From positions 17,366-81,365 of the forward strand of contig JAAYBD010000004.1 in assembly GCA_012719035.1 (NCBI GenBank): 64,000 nt of DNA, written 5' to 3'. Of the stretch, positions 39,494-48,992 are shown piece after piece; position 1 is the first letter of the stretch, and each line of letters begins with the position of its first letter. The notes below the pieces were generated by a model, which was given only the letters and a program-made list of their open reading frames with translations, ran no database searches and was not told the DNA's origin. The position numbers and the translations under genes are program-made. Source of the stretch: Clostridiales bacterium. GTDB lineage: Bacteria > Bacillota > Clostridia > Oscillospirales > Oscillospiraceae.

Positions 39494-40027
39494 TTAAATA
39501 ATCTTCAGAACCTCGTTGAGAGGGCGTCTTTGAGGCGCAGGGGGGGCGGATTCGTGAAAACCGCAGGCTATAAGGACAAGCAAATCCTCGTTTTCCGGAA
39601 TATTCAGGATTGATTTGATTTTTATAGGGTCGAAAATGCCAAGGATAACTGTGCCAATGCCAAGGTCATGTGCGGCAAGGCAAAAGGTCTGTGCGGTAAG
39701 ACCGCAGTCAAAATATGTGTATGCTTCACCGTAAATCGTAGTGGGTGTACCGTCTTTCTCATAACCGCTCCTTTTTGTAACGGCAGACAGAGCTATAAGT
39801 AGGGGGGAAGTGCTGACGATAGCTTTGTTCCAGTCGCCCAAGGTGCTGCAAATCTCATCAAGGACTGCTTTATCGGTTACTGCGGTAAAGCGAGTGGTTT
39901 GAGAGTTTTTCCACGTCGGAGCATACTGGGCTTCAGCAACAAGCTTTTCAATCAAGCCTTTTTCAATCGGTTTATCAGTGAACTTCCTTACGCTTCTTCG
40001 CGTTTCAATACACTTCAAAGTTTCCAT
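39494..40027 (-). CDS. Nitroreductase family protein
   Basis: CIETRRSVRKFTDKPIEKGLIEKLVAEAQYAPTWKNSQTTRF, AHDLGIGTVILG. Confidence 0.85.
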   Translation of the reverse strand: METLKCIETRRSVRKFTDKPIEKGLIEKLVAEAQYAPTWKNSQTTRFTAVTDKAVLDEICSTLGDWNKAIVSTSPLLIALSAVTKRSGYEKDGTPTTIYGEAYTYFDCGLTAQTFCLAAHDLGIGTVILGIFDPIKIKSILNIPENEDLLVLIACGFHESAPPAPQRRPLNEVLKII

Positions 40028-40037
40028 TGTTGCCTCC

Positions 40038-40688
40038 TTATATGTTGTTGGGTTGTCCATATTTTTTTGCAACAAATTCCTGCATTGCAGCAATGTCAGA
40101 TTCTAAAAGCGGAATATAATTTCCGCCGACGGAGCGAATTCGGAAATATATTTCCGCCGTCATTTCAAGCACTTTAGCGACTTTAAAAGCCCCTTTTATG
40201 TCCTGCCCGAGGCAGACCGCGCCGTGCGACTGAAGCAGGCAGGCATTTGCCTTTTTGCCAAGTGCCTCAACACAGTTGTTTGCAAGCTCCATCGTTCCGG
40301 GAAGAGCATAGGCGGCGGTCTTTACTTCGTCTCCCAATGCCTGTGCTGCCTCATCAATAATAAGCGGGATGCCCTCGCCCATGCAGGAGAAAACCGTTGA
40401 GCAGATCGGATGAGTATGCACAAGTGCCTTGACCTCCGGACGGGCGCGGTAAACGCTGAGGTGAAGATCGGTTTCGATGGACGGGCGCCGCGTTCCTGAA
40501 ACGATCTCCTTATCTATTGTCATAACCACAACATCATCAGCAGTACAGGTTTCATAATCCATTCCGCTTGGTGTTATGTAAACCAAGCCGCTGTCGTCGC
40601 GTACACTAATATTTCCCCATGTATCAACTGTGAAGCCCTCGCGTATGAGCTTTTTTCCTGCCGATACTATAACTTCTCGCATATCCAT
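40038..40688 (-). CDS. Class II aldolase/adducin family protein (L-fuculose-phosphate aldolase-like)
   Basis: TWGNISVRDDSGLVYITPSGMDYE, ALVHTHPICSTVFS, LLQSHGAVCLGQDIKGAF; start among clustered Mets approximate. Confidence 0.87.
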   Translation of the reverse strand: MDMREVIVSAGKKLIREGFTVDTWGNISVRDDSGLVYITPSGMDYETCTADDVVVMTIDKEIVSGTRRPSIETDLHLSVYRARPEVKALVHTHPICSTVFSCMGEGIPLIIDEAAQALGDEVKTAAYALPGTMELANNCVEALGKKANACLLQSHGAVCLGQDIKGAFKVAKVLEMTAEIYFRIRSVGGNYIPLLESDIAAMQEFVAKKYGQPNNI

Positions 40689-41003
40689 AATCATGTGTCC
40701 TTTCGTTTGCGATGCTGCCGAATTATGGCTATTGTTATTATAGACAAGTATTACAGCTATGGCTGTACATGTCAAGTATGGATTTTTACTATATGGCATG
40801 ATAAAATAATCCCGGCTAAAGATATATTATTCAAAGAACAATATAATGATTTATTTTAGAATATTTCAGCGCTTTTATGCGCTGTGGCGGGAAATTCGCA
40901 AAGATTCCCGCAGATTACCGAAAACTTGCCCTAACATCCAAGAAGCGTACCGCGATGCAATGACGTTATATCAAGTTAATTTAAACTATAAGTGAGGTGC
41001 TGT

Positions 41004-41939
41004 ATGAAGGGTTTATTTTTTGACGGAGAAAAAGCAGTATTTAAAAATGATTTGCCTATGCCCGAGCCTCTCCCGCATGAGAGCCTTGTTTGTATATCTA
41101 TAGCTGCAATCTGCAATACGGACAGAGAGATAATGCGCGGATACAAGCCCGATTTTAAGGGAGTGCTCGGACACGAGTTTGTTGGTGTTGTTGAAAAATC
41201 CAGTGACCCTGAGCTTGTCGGGAAGCGTGTGGTAGGCGAACTGAACGAAGGATGCGGTGAATGCATCTACTGTAAAACCGGACGTGAACGCCACTGCGAA
41301 AGCCGGAAATGCATAGGTATAACGCAGAAAAACGGCTGCTTTGCGCAGTATATGACTATTGCAACAAGACTTCTGCACGTGATACCGGATAGCCTGACGG
41401 ACGAAAAAGCCGTTTTTACAGAACCTTTGGCGGCTGCGCTGGAAATCCCGGATCAGATACAGATCCGCCCGTCAGAGGAAGTCTGCGTAATAGGAGACGG
41501 AAGACTGGCGTTTATGATTGCTCAGGTTCTTGCTCTTACGGGTGCGGAAGTAACCGTTCTGGGAAAGCACGAAGAAAAACTCAGCCGTTTTAAGAGTTTT
41601 GCAAAAACTGCAACAGACTGCGGACGCCGATTTGAAATAGTCATCGATGCCGCAGGTTCGCCGACAGGAATCGAAACCGCTATGAAACTTGTCCGAAGCA
41701 AGGGCACGATAGTTCTGAAAAGCACGTATGCGGGAAATGCAAGCGTAAATCTTTCCCAGATTGTTGTGAATGAAGTGACTGTACTCGGAAGCCGCTGCGG
41801 ACCTTTTGCTCCAGCCGTCAGGCTGCTTTCGAGAGGGCTTCTTGATTTGCCGCAGATTGAGCTTCATGAACTTTCGGAATGGCAGAACGCCTTTGAAAGC
41901 CGGGCTTTCAAGGTCGGCTTTGACATGCGTCTGCCCTAA
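41004..41939 (+). CDS. Zinc-dependent MDR-family alcohol dehydrogenase
   Basis: GVLGHEFVGVVEKS, CGECIYCKTGRERHCESRKCIGI structural zinc motif. Confidence 0.85.
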   Translation: MKGLFFDGEKAVFKNDLPMPEPLPHESLVCISIAAICNTDREIMRGYKPDFKGVLGHEFVGVVEKSSDPELVGKRVVGELNEGCGECIYCKTGRERHCESRKCIGITQKNGCFAQYMTIATRLLHVIPDSLTDEKAVFTEPLAAALEIPDQIQIRPSEEVCVIGDGRLAFMIAQVLALTGAEVTVLGKHEEKLSRFKSFAKTATDCGRRFEIVIDAAGSPTGIETAMKLVRSKGTIVLKSTYAGNASVNLSQIVVNEVTVLGSRCGPFAPAVRLLSRGLLDLPQIELHELSEWQNAFESRAFKVGFDMRLP

Positions 41940-42070
41940 ATTAGTAAAATTATCATTATATGGTGCATTTTGCTTGCAAAGAAATAGAATATATACTATA
42001 ATATGTGATATATTTGAGAATACTCTCAAATACGAGAAACGAAAACCATATAAGATTATGGAGGTAAAAA

Positions 42071-43225
42071 ATGAAGAAGATTCTTGCTCTTACCTTGGCA
42101 CTTGTAATGGCGCTTGGGCTTGCTGCCTGTGCTCCTAAGGGTGCCACATCCGGAACTGATGTTCCCCCCGCCGAAACGCCCGACGAAACAGCCGAACTCA
42201 AAATCGCTATAGTGACAAGCCCCTCCGGCGTTGACGACGGCTCTTTCAATCAGGACAACTATGAAGGTATCAAAAACTTCATAAAAAACCATCCCAATGC
42301 CACTGTCAAAGCTGTTCAGGAACCCGATATAACTAAGGCAGCCAGCGCCGTTGCAGAGATTGTTGCAGACTATGATGTCATCGTAACTCCGGGATTCCAG
42401 TTTGGTCCTATAACAACAATTGCACAGGAGAACCCCAGCAAGAAATTTATTCTTGTTGACTCCTTCCCCACAGATCCTGCAGACGACAAGGAGACCATTG
42501 TAGTTGACAACATCTATGCAATGCAGTTTGCAGAGCAGGAGAGCGGCTTTTTCGCAGGTGTTGCTGCCGCTATGGAAACAAAGACCGGCAAGGTCGCTGT
42601 TGTAAACGGACAGGCATTCCCCTCCAACGTCAACTATCAGTACGGCTTTGAAGCAGGCGTTGCATATGCAAATGCAAAGTTTGGAACAAAGGCGGAATGC
42701 GTTGAACTCGCATCCTATGCCGGAATAGATGTAACTAATGCCAAAATCGGCGGCAACTATATCGGCGGATTCAGCGATCCCGAAACCGGAAAAGTTGTCG
42801 GCAAGGCTCTTATCGCAGAGGGCGTTGATATCATGTTCGTAGCTGCCGGCAACTCCGGAAACGGCGTTTTCACTGCAGCTAAGGAAGCAAAAGACGTTAA
42901 GGTTATCGGCTGTGACGTCGACCAGTATGATGACGGTGTAAGCGGCGACAGAAACATCGTTCTGACTTCTGCTCTCAAGAATATGTCCATCAACGTCGAG
43001 CGTCAGCTCAACGCCATTGCAGACGGCACTTTCAAGGGCGGCAACTATCTGCTCAAGGCGGACACAGACTCCACAGGCTTTGTATTTACGGAAGGACGTC
43101 ACCAGCTCAGCGAAAATACTATCAAGGCACTCAATGAAGTATACGAGCTTGTCAAGAACGGCACTATCGTTCCTCCCTCCAACTTCAGCGAAGAGACCGT
43201 TGAGAATTTCCCCGGACTTGCATAA
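42071..43225 (+). CDS. BMP/PnrA-family substrate-binding lipoprotein
   Basis: MALGLAACAPKG lipobox; GVDDGSFNQDNYEGIKNF; FFAGVAAAMETKTGKVAVVNGQ; ABC transporter genes follow. Confidence 0.88.
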   Translation: MKKILALTLALVMALGLAACAPKGATSGTDVPPAETPDETAELKIAIVTSPSGVDDGSFNQDNYEGIKNFIKNHPNATVKAVQEPDITKAASAVAEIVADYDVIVTPGFQFGPITTIAQENPSKKFILVDSFPTDPADDKETIVVDNIYAMQFAEQESGFFAGVAAAMETKTGKVAVVNGQAFPSNVNYQYGFEAGVAYANAKFGTKAECVELASYAGIDVTNAKIGGNYIGGFSDPETGKVVGKALIAEGVDIMFVAAGNSGNGVFTAAKEAKDVKVIGCDVDQYDDGVSGDRNIVLTSALKNMSINVERQLNAIADGTFKGGNYLLKADTDSTGFVFTEGRHQLSENTIKALNEVYELVKNGTIVPPSNFSEETVENFPGLA

Positions 43226-43282
43226 GCTGATTTGATTTACGGCGGTTTAAGCTGTAAAAAGCATATAATCAAATAAACCTAC

Positions 43283-43318
43283 AGACCGATATGGAAATTT
43301 CCATATCGGTCTTTTTTC
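43283..43318 (+). terminator. Strong terminator between the BMP gene and the ABC ATPase
   Basis: AGACCGATATGGAAA-TTTCCATATCGGTCT-TTTTT, perfect palindrome plus U-tract. Confidence 0.85.
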
Positions 43319-43417
43319 TGCAGCATCGTTATTTTAGGACTTGCTGTCAAATAATAAGTATATATTTGCAATTTTTTGATAATTCATATTTACGTACATG
43401 AAAATGCATAAAACTCT

Positions 43418-43446
43418 TTGACAGTCTATTAATAAACGAGTAGAAT
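43418..43446 (+). promoter_or_regulatory. Sigma-A promoter upstream of the ABC ATPase
   Basis: TTGACA 43418-43423, 17-nt spacer, TAGAAT 43441-43446. Confidence 0.65.
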
Positions 43447-43492
43447 ATACTCATAATTCCACGAATATTGCCGCAGCAAAGGAGAAAGCCGG

Positions 43493-45025
43493 ATGGACGA
43501 ATATATTGTTGAAATGCGCCACATTACAAAGCGTTTTCCCGGAGTGGTCGCAAATGACGACGTTTCCGTCTCAATAAAAAAAGGAGAGATTTTTGCGCTT
43601 TTAGGTGAAAACGGTGCGGGAAAATCTACGCTGATGAGTATGCTTTTCGGTATGTATGAGCCGGACGAGGGAGAAATATTCATTCGCGGCAAAAAGGTGA
43701 AGATTACATCACCGGCGCAAGCAACGCAGCTTAATATAGGCATGGTTCACCAGCATTTCAAGCTGGTGGAAAACTATACTATTACCGAGAATATCGTTTT
43801 GGGACAGGAACCGCCTTCGCGCTTCATGGGCTTTTTGCCCTCCGTCGACATCAAAGGCTCAAATAAAAAAATAGCAGAGCTTTCGAAGCGCTACGGACTC
43901 GAGGTTGATCCAAGGAAAAAAATCGAGGATATCAGTGTCTCAACACGCCAGCGTGTCGAGATTTTGAAAATGCTGTACAGAGAAGCCGAAATACTCATTT
44001 TTGACGAACCAACGGCAGTTCTGACACCTCAGGAAATTGAGTTTTTGCTTGATATTATCCGTGAGCTTAGAAACTCAGGCAAGACAATAATCCTTATCAC
44101 GCATAAACTTGAGGAAATCAAGAAAGTTGCCGACCGCTGTGCGATTTTGAACAGGGGCAAGCTTGTTGGCGTGCTGGATGTTGCCTCCACCACTACGAAA
44201 ACGATGGCAAACATGATGGTTGGACGCGAGGTCAGCTTTAAAATAGAAAAGAATCCCGCAAATTTCGGACCGGAGGTTTTGAATGTGGCGGGGCTTACAG
44301 TTAAAAATCAGGATGGTCTGCAAGTTGTAAAGAATGTGTCTTTCTCAGTCCGGCGGGGCGAGATATTTGCAATTGCAGGCGTTTCCGGCAATGGTCAAAT
44401 CGAGGTGGCGGACGCAATAACGGGGCTTATCCCTGCGAGCGGAGGGACTATTTCGCTTAACGGGAACGATATTACGAACTCGGGCGTACGGGAGCGAACT
44501 GTGGCGGGAATTTCCTATATTCCTGAGGATAGGCAAGAGGTCGGTTTGGTTTTGGATTTTAGTCTTGCCGAAAACCTTGCCATGAAGAAATATTTCCGCG
44601 AACCCTTCTGTGAAAAGGGGATTTTGAATAACGAAGCCTTTGAAGAACACGGCAAAAGGCTGATTGAAGAGTATGATATCAGAAGCGGTCAGGGCATTTC
44701 AACGACTGTCCGCTCAATGTCTGGCGGAAATCAGCAGAAAGCGATAGTAGCGCGAGAAATCGAGCTTTCCTCGGAGCTTATGATTTTTGTACAGCCCACG
44801 CGCGGACTTGATATAGGCGCCATTGAGAACATACACAGGCAGATCCTCGCTCAGCGCGATGCGGGACGCGCAATCCTGCTCATATCACTGGAGCTCGATG
44901 AAATTATCGGGCTTGCAGATACCATAGGCGTTATGTATAACGGAGAAATGCTGAACATCGCCCCTGCCGAAACGCTGACAGCCAATCAGGTGGGCGAATA
45001 TATGATGGGGGTGAAGGCTGAATGA
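43493..45025 (+). CDS. Nucleoside/simple sugar ABC transporter ATP-binding protein (two NBDs)
   Basis: LLGENGAGKSTLMSMLFGMYEPDEGEIFIRGKKV; second domain GVSGNGQIEVADAITGL and MSGGNQQKAIVAREI. Confidence 0.92.
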   Translation: MDEYIVEMRHITKRFPGVVANDDVSVSIKKGEIFALLGENGAGKSTLMSMLFGMYEPDEGEIFIRGKKVKITSPAQATQLNIGMVHQHFKLVENYTITENIVLGQEPPSRFMGFLPSVDIKGSNKKIAELSKRYGLEVDPRKKIEDISVSTRQRVEILKMLYREAEILIFDEPTAVLTPQEIEFLLDIIRELRNSGKTIILITHKLEEIKKVADRCAILNRGKLVGVLDVASTTTKTMANMMVGREVSFKIEKNPANFGPEVLNVAGLTVKNQDGLQVVKNVSFSVRRGEIFAIAGVSGNGQIEVADAITGLIPASGGTISLNGNDITNSGVRERTVAGISYIPEDRQEVGLVLDFSLAENLAMKKYFREPFCEKGILNNEAFEEHGKRLIEEYDIRSGQGISTTVRSMSGGNQQKAIVAREIELSSELMIFVQPTRGLDIGAIENIHRQILAQRDAGRAILLISLELDEIIGLADTIGVMYNGEMLNIAPAETLTANQVGEYMMGVKAE

Positions 45026-46224
45026 GAAAAGATAAAAATACTGCCGGAAGAGACAAAAATACTACTATAAATCCATTTGTACGGGGAGCCGTAACTATAC
45101 TGGGCAACGAAAAGCACCAGTCTATTTCAATTCCGCTGTTTGCAATCCTGCTCAGTCTTCTTGCCGGAGCTATTGTTATTTTGTTTTTAGGAAAAAATCC
45201 GATTGACTCATTTATAAGTCTTCTTCAGGGCAGCGGGATTCTGCCCAAGGCGCAGTATGCCGCAAAAAAGAACATGCTGACGGATTTTCTAAGCATGATA
45301 AACTCACTGACTCCGATGATTTTCGCAGCTCTCGCAGTTGCAGTTGCTCTTAAAACCGGTCTTTTTAATATCGGAATATCGGGACAGATGCTCGTTGCGG
45401 GATTTGCGGCGACCGTAACGGTCGGCTATTCAAATTTGCCTATGGCGGCTGCCCTTCCTCTTGTTCTCGTTGTTGGTATTGTCTTCGGCGGAGCTGTGGG
45501 AGCGCTGATTGGCTGGTTGAAGCACAGGTTCAATATAAATGAGGTCGTTTCATCTATAATGCTGAATTATATTTTTCAGTATATCATTAGTTTTTTCATC
45601 AATTCATATTATATGAATCCGGTGACACGCCAGTCTCGGCAGGTAAGTGCCGCCGCAAGGCTTACGCTGACGGATGTCGAGTTATACGGTCTTAAAATGG
45701 ATATACCATTGGGATTTATTCTCACTATTCCAGTTGCATTTCTTGTTCTGTTCCTGCTTAATAAAACACGCTTGGGATATGAGCTGAAGATTGTGGGTCT
45801 TAACCGAAAGGCTGCAAAATATGCCGGAATCAAGGTCGGGAAAAGCATGGTTATCTCAATGGCTATTTCCGGAGCTCTTGCCGGCCTTGCGGGAGTTACA
45901 CTGTACCTGGGTACTTTTGCCAGCATCCAGCCGCGTGTGCTTACTTCTGTGGGCTTCGATTCTATAGCCGTATGCCTTCTGGGAAATGCGCATCCGATTG
46001 GGATACTGTTTTCATCACTGCTTATTACGATAATCTCCAAGGGCGGCAACTACATGAGTTCAATGGTGGGCATTCCGCAGGAGATAGCTCAGGTGATCAC
46101 GGGGCTGATTCTGCTGTTTTCCGCCTGCGGCGCATATATACGTTACAGAGTGGAGCTTGCAAAAGAAAATATCGGCAATGGAAAGCTCCGAATCGAGAAT
46201 AACGGCGAAGGAGGGCAAAAGTAA
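45022..46224 (+). CDS. Nucleoside-type ABC transporter permease 1
   Basis: TGLFNIGISGQMLVAGFAA, NINEVVSSIMLNYI. Confidence 0.9.
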   Translation: MRKDKNTAGRDKNTTINPFVRGAVTILGNEKHQSISIPLFAILLSLLAGAIVILFLGKNPIDSFISLLQGSGILPKAQYAAKKNMLTDFLSMINSLTPMIFAALAVAVALKTGLFNIGISGQMLVAGFAATVTVGYSNLPMAAALPLVLVVGIVFGGAVGALIGWLKHRFNINEVVSSIMLNYIFQYIISFFINSYYMNPVTRQSRQVSAAARLTLTDVELYGLKMDIPLGFILTIPVAFLVLFLLNKTRLGYELKIVGLNRKAAKYAGIKVGKSMVISMAISGALAGLAGVTLYLGTFASIQPRVLTSVGFDSIAVCLLGNAHPIGILFSSLLITIISKGGNYMSSMVGIPQEIAQVITGLILLFSACGAYIRYRVELAKENIGNGKLRIENNGEGGQK

Positions 46225-47186
46225 TGGATATAATCATTATAGAAGGACTTGCCTTTGCACTTCCTCTGTTCATCATCGCAATAGGAGGAATTTACAGCGA
46301 GAGAAGCGGCATTACAAACCTTGCGCTGGAGGGCTTTTTGGGCTTTGGAGCTTTTATAGGTGCTGCTGCGGTTACGGCATTTACACGCGGGAATGTAGCG
46401 GGTATCGAGGTGCAGATGTTCTTTGTTGCACTTTTATTCTCCGTAATAGGCGGAGCTGTTTTCGCAATGCTCCATGCGCTGCTTTGTATACCGTTCAAGG
46501 CAAATCAGGTAATAAGCGGCGTTGTCATCAATATTCTTGCTGTTGCACTCACTGCGTTTTTTACAAGCCAGATAAATTCTGTGATTTTCGGCAAGCCCAC
46601 GAATAAATTTGTTTTGGGCGTCTGCGAGAAGTTTACCGTACCGGGCATATCAAAAATTCCCATACTTGGGGCGTTTTTTACCGATGTGTATTACTATGTA
46701 CCGATAATCATAGTCGTTGCGCTGTTTGCTTCATATGTTCTGTATAAAAGCCGTTTCGGTCTGCGTCTGCGTGCTTGCGGCGACAATCCGCACGCGGTCG
46801 ATGCCGCCGGAGTCGATGTTTCAAAGGTGCGCTTTATTGCTGTTATGATTTCGGGTGCACTGTCAGGTCTTGGCGGTATCTGCTTTGCATATTCCATTTC
46901 TACAAGCTTTTCTCCAAGCATCTATGCGGGATATGGTTTCCTTGCGATTGCGGCGCTGATTTTCGGAAACTGGAAAATAGGACCTACCCTCGGTGCCTGC
47001 CTGCTTTTCGGTTTTGCCCGCTCTGCAGGATACAAACTTGCTCAGGTTCTGGAACTTGCGAGCACTTTCTCGGACATCATTATGATATTACCGTATGTGC
47101 TGACGCTTCTGCTGCTTATGTTCTTCTCATCAACCAACCGACCTCCGCGCGCTTTGGGCGAGATTTACGACAAGGGCAAGAGGTAA
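46224..47186 (+). CDS. Nucleoside-type ABC transporter permease 2
   Basis: ERSGITNLALEGFLGFGAFIGAAA, RACGDNPHAVDAAGVDV. Confidence 0.9.
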   Translation: MDIIIIEGLAFALPLFIIAIGGIYSERSGITNLALEGFLGFGAFIGAAAVTAFTRGNVAGIEVQMFFVALLFSVIGGAVFAMLHALLCIPFKANQVISGVVINILAVALTAFFTSQINSVIFGKPTNKFVLGVCEKFTVPGISKIPILGAFFTDVYYYVPIIIVVALFASYVLYKSRFGLRLRACGDNPHAVDAAGVDVSKVRFIAVMISGALSGLGGICFAYSISTSFSPSIYAGYGFLAIAALIFGNWKIGPTLGACLLFGFARSAGYKLAQVLELASTFSDIIMILPYVLTLLLLMFFSSTNRPPRALGEIYDKGKR

Positions 47187-47238
47187 AAGCCGGTTTTCCG
47201 CCACATGCATATTGTTGCGTGAGGGCGTTCACTACATG

Positions 47239-47276
47239 GGAAGAGCGTGCGTATGCATGCTCTTCCTGCTTTATTT
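47239..47276 (+). terminator. Terminator-like hairpin
   Basis: GGAAGAGCGTGC-GTAT-GCATGCTCTTCC followed by TGCTTTATTT. Confidence 0.55.
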
Positions 47277-47404
47277 ATAAACCCCGAAAGCTGGTATGCT
47301 TCTTAAAGCATAAGTCCGATTTATGTTATTGCGGCTTTTATTGCGTGTCAAAGACATGTATGCTATACTTTAAAAAACATGTTTAATGGACCGGAGATGA
47401 TTGG

Positions 47405-47782
47405 ATGTACAAACCAAAACTTGATAAGGACATTCGCTGCCCTCTTGAATATGCTCTTGATGTTTTTGGAGGTAAATGGAAGTCGCGTATTATATGTACC
47501 TTGGCGCTTAACACAACAATGAGATATTCGGAACTGCGCAGGGAATTGGGCAATATTACCGACACGATGCTCGCAAACTCTCTGAAAGAGCTTCAGGATG
47601 ACGGCATGATCATCAGGACGCAGTATAATGAGATACCCCCGAAGGTCGAGTATTCTCTTACTGAAAAGGGTAATTCAGTCATACCCATTCTGCTGAAAGT
47701 GTCAGAGTGGGGCTATAAGAATCGGGACGAAGAAAAGGCAGGTTCTTGCAAAAACTGTCCGTCACACTACTACTATTCTTAG
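47405..47782 (+). CDS. HxlR-family transcriptional regulator
   Basis: CPLEYALDVFGGKWKSRIICTLALNTTMRYSELRRELGNITDTMLANSLKEL. Confidence 0.92.
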   Translation: MYKPKLDKDIRCPLEYALDVFGGKWKSRIICTLALNTTMRYSELRRELGNITDTMLANSLKELQDDGMIIRTQYNEIPPKVEYSLTEKGNSVIPILLKVSEWGYKNRDEEKAGSCKNCPSHYYYS

Positions 47783-47888
47783 CTGATACTAAAATGATGT
47801 ACATCTAATTTTTCTCAGCATATTGTTTTTGTTTGGCGGCGTTATATAAATGATTTTGATTCTCTAATGAGAAGAATCGGATAAAAAC

Positions 47889-47920
47889 AAAGCGGAAAGC
47901 TGATCGGCTTTCCGCTTTTT
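47889..47920. terminator. Terminator hairpin
   Basis: AGCGGAAAGC-TGATCG-GCTTTCCGCTTTTT. Confidence 0.75.
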
Positions 47921-47987
47921 GCCCATTGAGCATACCGCTACTCTTAGAGCATATTTCCTGTTGTTTTAGAAAAAATTCTTCTTCTTT

Positions 47988-48179
47988 TTATGATTCTATG
48001 CTGAGAGTACGGACATAGGCTTCCATTTCTTCTTTGGAATTTATACTGTGAGTGCGCTCTATAACAGCGCGCTTCTGCTCATTCGTCATTGCGGAAAAGC
48101 TGTTCATAGCATTTGGGTTTTTCATAAGAGCCATACCCAGACCCATCGGCATTTCGGTGGGTTGTGAAAAAATATTCAT
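47988..48179 (-). CDS. Small uncharacterized protein (63 aa)
   Basis: Complete ORF with AGAGGTG RBS 6 nt before ATG; MNIFSQPTEMPMGLGMALMKNPNAMNSFSAMTNEQKRAVIERTHSINSKEEMEAYVRTLSIES; no competing gene. Confidence 0.65.
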   Translation of the reverse strand: MNIFSQPTEMPMGLGMALMKNPNAMNSFSAMTNEQKRAVIERTHSINSKEEMEAYVRTLSIES

Positions 48180-48238
48180 GTAATCACCTCTGAATAAGTG
48201 TCCGCATATTTTTGGATATTATTCAGGGATTTTTGAGC

Positions 48239-48817
48239 TTATTTTGAAAGAGCAAGAACAACAAACTGTGACCAGCTCTCCATCTGGTCATATAAGCCAT
48301 TCAGTTCAGAACGTTTTACCCAGAAGCCTTCAAGCTTTTCAGTTTCGCGGACGTATACCTTTCCGGAGACCTCAAGCGTGTAGAAAAGACCGAGATGAAC
48401 ACTGCCGACCTCTGTCGTATCATCGTTTATGATACCACGTGGCGTCAAGGCACCTGCGTTTTCGATATCGACTTCTTCTTCAATTTCCCGTTTCATACCC
48501 CGATGAAGAACATCGCTGCCGTCACCGTCCGTTTCTGGATTGATGTGACCGCCGATGCCTATGGATAAAAGCCCATGCAGACGTTTTTCACCGCCTTTGT
48601 TGAGTCTTCGTGTGACAAAAATCTCATCTCCCCTGCATATGACGACATAGGGGATTATCTGTTTGTGCGAAGTGTCGTTTTCTGCTTCGGGACGGGGCAG
48701 AAACTCGTGATTGGAAAGAATTATGTCAACCATTGTTCCGCAGTTTTCGGTGGTTATCCCTTTCTCGGGAATGAATTTTGAAATAAGCTCTCTTTTTACT
48801 GTAAGTACGTTTTCCAT
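48239..48817 (-). CDS. NUDIX hydrolase family protein
   Basis: Nudix-like GIGGHINPETDGDGSDVLHRGMKREIEEEVDI; start at MENVLTVKREL. Confidence 0.82.
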   Translation of the reverse strand: MENVLTVKRELISKFIPEKGITTENCGTMVDIILSNHEFLPRPEAENDTSHKQIIPYVVICRGDEIFVTRRLNKGGEKRLHGLLSIGIGGHINPETDGDGSDVLHRGMKREIEEEVDIENAGALTPRGIINDDTTEVGSVHLGLFYTLEVSGKVYVRETEKLEGFWVKRSELNGLYDQMESWSQFVVLALSK

Positions 48818-48992
48818 ATGTAAGAGACCGCTCCTTTCGGTGAATAAGGCAATGATACCATAAAATTCACAGGCAGGAAAGCATATCCTGCCTAACATTT
48901 GCTTTTTTCCGACATTTTTCAGCGAACTATTGCTAAATGCCTGAGGGTTTGATAATATTTACTGAACAATGCGTTTTGGAGGGTTCTTTTAT

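Noticed and set aside
42056-43102. 348-aa minus-strand ORF, Cys-rich
   Set aside because: Lies fully antisense to the well-supported BMP lipoprotein gene; composition is a codon-mirror artefact
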